Shown here piece by piece: positions 33,301 through 36,316 of a stretch of 36,316 nucleotides of DNA (the first letter of the stretch is position 1; the number at the start of each line of letters is the position of its first letter). The position numbers were made by a program, and so were the translations under genes. The notes below the pieces were generated by a model. That model worked only from the letters and a program-made list of their open reading frames with translations, made no database searches and was not told the DNA's origin. Source of the DNA: Gnetum montanum (lineage: Eukaryota; Streptophyta; Gnetopsida; Gnetales; Gnetaceae); contig MNCI01030688.1 in assembly GCA_015680685.1 (NCBI GenBank), positions 45,553-81,868 on the forward strand, given 5' to 3'.

Positions 33301-33785
33301 AGCTTTGAGATTTCATCATGAACTGCAAAGGCCAAATCAAGTCTACTCTTGTGCACTTTTCCCTTAATTGGTCTAATGCTAGGATCTAATATGATGTTGT
33401 GCTATACTAGATGTGGGTCTTGGACTATCATATCTTCATATGACTAGGAAAATGCCTTAATGTTATTTTGTAAGACTTTAGTAATGTCTTGGGCACATTA
33501 AGGCTCTAATGTGGAACTTAATTTAAGGGTTTTGTCCTCACCACTGTGTGTTGTGATAGGAACCTTAACCAAAGGGTCTTTAGTTATGTCTCCTACTTCT
33601 AAGTCAAGGGTTTTGACTAGGTTTTTAGGCCATTCAAGAGATTTCTCTATTGAGGCTATGTGGTCTACAAGACTCTCAGGCTTAAAATCTAGGCAATCAT
33701 AATTGATACACCATTTAATATTACCATGAGATCCATGTAGAAACAAAGGCAAACTACTTTTCTCCCAAGTACTCATACTTTGATC
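30331..33785 (-). pseudogene. pol: pol of element C, catalytically dead
   Basis: Minus strand, starting after TTGATATGTAG at 33786-33796. RT, RNase H, second RNase H and integrase follow in order. RT at about 33350-32700 has MDGFLGYNQIRI, but YIDD has become YVYD (32902-32913). Integrase at about 31400-30331 includes HSFIITATEYFTKWVEAIPL, but the second catalytic Asp (TDNG in A) reads TKNG near 30955. The second RNase H has NNIV-stop-YKGL where A has NNVAEYEGLL. There are many TAG codons. The integrase end is recognisable to YYLKPYYM. Clearly older or less constrained than A. Confidence 0.88.
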
Positions 33786-34660
33786 CTACATATCAACCAA
33801 AAGCATATTAAGTGACACTTGGGTACAAGTAAATAAATAATGTTAATATGCCATAAAACATGTGAAAATCTAATGCAGTCAAGGTTACATAGATAATGTT
33901 AATGAGATAATGACAATTTAGTAAAGTACAATAGATGTGAACAAAGGTTACATAAAGGTCAAACAAGGGAAAATATAAGGACTAAGGCTACAAATGATTA
34001 ATAGAGATCATAATTTTGCTAGTTGAAGGCCTCAATGGGCCATGATCCTAATTTAAGGCCTTAGCAAGCCATGATGCCAATTTAAGGCTTTAGTGGGCCA
34101 TGGTCATATGGTATCAAATGGTGGTTAGGGAAGGTTAAACCCCACTATTTGATACCATTTAAAGGCCAAAAAAGGAAAATAGAGCTATAATCAAACAACA
34201 AAGAACATATAGAGTTGTATAGAGGCCATAGAAGGTCAACCATGTCCATAAGGAAACATAAGCCTAAAAAACAAGCTAAAACATTACAGAATAAGTCAAA
34301 AATCAAGAAACAAAATCATATATGATAAAATTTTATTAATATAGGTCAAAAATGGTTAATTGTTCTAGTTTTAGGCCTTAGTGGGCCATGCTTTTAGGCT
34401 ACAAGCTTATTAGGTAAGTTCAAACATTAATCAAGGTTATTTCTAGGTTGTCTAGATCCAAAAATCAAGTGTCATGAGGCTTCCACATTAGGATCAGCAT
34501 GGAAATAAGGATCCTTAGTGTAGATACCAAGGAAAATATGTTTTGGAATGTTCATAGGTCCAAAATTAAGGTCTTTGGATCTTCCCCAAGGTAGCACAAG
34601 GTTAGATCCATCAAAATTGAGCTCCCTAGAGGTCTATAAAGGTCAAAAAGCAAGTTTTTA
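33786..34660. other. Spacer upstream of pol in element C
   Basis: Corresponds to the putative intron upstream of pol in A. A-rich, with GGCC/TTAAACT-type repeats at 34018-34105 and 34365-34400 (AGTTGAAGGCCTCAATGGG, TTTAAGGCCTTAGCAAGCC). No exon of the antisense gene recognised. Confidence 0.5.
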
Positions 34661-36316
34661 AGCCTTTCTCCCTTGTTTCTACACTGGCCAATGTGGAAAA
34701 AAGGGGGATTATCATGGAGAACCAAAATCCAAGTAAAATAAGGTCAAACATGTTCAAATAACTAGTCGAAACCCACTACTAGATGTTGTGCATCTTCTGA
34801 CTTTATTTTGAGGTACTTTGAGGTCATTTTGAGTGTTAATACACATTGAAATGACTTCACCCCCTTCTTCCACTTTGGTTATAGTATTATCAACGTGAAA
34901 AAAATATTAAAACACTTATTTAATGAATTTATATTTTTTGGAGCACTTTGACTAGGTTTCTAGGCCCCTAGGGCTACAGACTTCGATTCTACAAGTTTCT
35001 AGCTGATTTTGGGCATGTGTGAAGGTTGTTTAAGAATACTTAAGGTCTTTCACCCTATTTCCATACTAGGGGAGTTACTCTAGTATGGAAGAATGGGGGG
35101 AATGATTTTTGGAGGTGGGGACAAAGTTAGATAAGTAAAATCTTGAGGCTATGAGGTCCTAGGCATCTCCAGCAAAGATATTTGGTTTTTAGGAGTGTCA
35201 TCTTGCCTTCAAAAGTGGAAAAGAAACTTTCCCCCATTATTTCCATGCTAGGGAGGTTACTCCAGCATGGAGGAAAAAGGAAGCCTAGATCTAGGCCAAT
35301 TCAGATTATAATCAATTGTGCATGTTTCCTCTTGGGATTGTCAAGGTCAAGTGCTATGGATCCATGCCAAATTTTGATAGTTTTGGGAATTCCTAAGTGG
35401 TTTTTATGGCTTCACCACCTCTTCCACACTAGGGATAGAAATTGTAGTGTGGAAAACTAGGGGGAGTGGATTTTTGACCAATTTTAACCTTAATCAACTT
35501 TGCATGTCAACCTTTGGGGCTATCGAGGTCGAGGACTAGGCTTTGGTGCCAAGTTTTGGTAATTTTGGGTATCCCTAAGTGGTCTTTGGGCTTCCTCCAT
35601 TCTTCCACACTAGGTATAGAAAGATCAACATGGAAAACAAAGGGAAGTGGATTCTTGATCAATTTTAACCTCAATCAACTTTGCATGTCAACCTTCAAGG
35701 GTACCAAGGTCGAGGATTGGAGTTTGGAGCTAAAACTAGATGTTTTAGAGGTCTCTTAAGTGGTTTTTGGATTTCCCCCTTTCTTCCCACACTAGGGATT
35801 CCATGATTAGTGTGAAAAAATTGGGAAAAATATTTTTGGTGCTTTATTATCACCTTCAGTCATGCATGCGGGTTCCTAAGTTTGCTGGTGATGATGGTCA
35901 ATGCCTAGTGTTAGAATTTGGTTTTCTTGAAGATTGATGAATGGTTTTTAGGCTTCCCTACCATTTTCCACATTGGGGCTTCCATGCTTAGTATGGAAAA
36001 ATAGAGGAAATTTTTTTTTGATGATTTTTGACTGATTTCAACCATGCATGCAAGTTTTCAAGGCTACTTGTAGTGACTATTGCTACTTGATCATAAAATT
36101 TCATTATGTCAAGGTTGACAAGGCATTTTTTGAACTCTCCACTCTATTTCCATGTTTTGGCTTCCATTTTTAGCATGGAAAAAAATGGGGAAAGCTTTTT
36201 GATCATTTTTGACCAATTTCAACCATGCATGTAGGTTTCCTAGGTTACTAATGCTACCTACCACCATATGATGTTAAAATTAAATTATTTAAAAGTTGAT
36301 AAGGAATTTTTTAGAC
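34660..36316. repeat. Tandem array of about 181 bp units with an inverted repeat
   Basis: The CATG(C/T)(A/C)-containing segments recur at about 35313, 35494, 35675, 35857, 36039 and 36219 (period about 181). The inverted-repeat segments recur at about 35060, 35242, 35421, 35600, 35784, 35966 and 36148. More degenerate units reach back to about 34660. The array runs off the window. Inverted-repeat arms include CCATACTAG/CTAGTATGG, CCATGCT/AGCATGG and TTCCACACTA/TAGTGTGGAA. Confidence 0.85.

Larger units (their letters stand above)
28496..33785 (-). mobile_element. Element C, 3' portion (pol to 3' LTR)
   Basis: Third Tat/Ogre-type element, minus strand, with pol, spacer, polypurine tract and 3' LTR. 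Its gag and 5' LTR are not in the window. Upstream of pol come a spacer with GGCC/TTAAACT motifs and then the 181 bp tandem array. Confidence 0.85.

Noticed and set aside
35182-35759. Open frames in the right-hand array
   Set aside because: They repeat with the 181 bp units and are by-products of the tandem repeat.

Overview
The window looks like repeat-dominated nuclear DNA from a seed plant with a large genome, possibly a gymnosperm; this is an inference from repeat content, and the species is not identifiable. I see no host gene I would call intact. Almost everything belongs to at least three related, decayed Ty3/gypsy LTR retrotransposons of the Tat/Ogre type. The assignment rests on gag, protease, RT, RNase H, a second (archaeal-like) RNase H, and integrase, in that order.

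Element A (3063-20693, plus strand) is complete, with two LTRs of about 1.32 kb that differ by roughly 8% in a block I compared by eye. It sits inside the gag gene of element B (minus strand). B's 5' LTR and first part of gag lie at 25852-20694. The rest of gag, the protease and the end of a second gene lie at 3062-126. Element C (minus strand) contributes a 3' LTR (28496-30079), polypurine tract and decayed pol (30331-33785). Between B and C lies a pseudogene with a plant-transposon-type domain (26052-27066). The right end (about 34660-36316) is a tandem array of about 181 bp units, each with an inverted repeat.

The main discovery is inside A. Gag-protease (4629-8417) and pol (14306-17784) are separated by 5.9 kb with phase-compatible splice sites at both ends, so the whole stretch looks like an intron of the element. 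On the opposite strand inside it lies an eight-exon gene (13740 down to 9340). All seven introns have GT-AG or GC-AG ends and phases that join one frame of 1085 codons, broken only by nonsense codons and by no frameshift. Exon 2 resembles an FCP1/NIF-type HAD phosphatase domain with altered catalytic residues. Exon 4 has a fold pattern reminiscent of plant transposon-associated domains, exon 7 is rich in predicted coiled coil, and exon 8 is an acidic tail. Element B carries the last three exons of the same gene (126-1327) with the same intron positions and phases, so the gene is a family trait.

The likely working scheme is this. The sense LTR transcript makes Gag-Pro-Pol after splicing out the 5.9 kb. 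The antisense promoter makes the accessory protein from its own spliced mRNA. The accessory gene's introns survive retrotransposition because they are not recognised in the sense genomic RNA. All copies here are now pseudogenes, and many stop codons look like CAG to TAG or CGA to TGA changes, as expected from methylated-cytosine decay.
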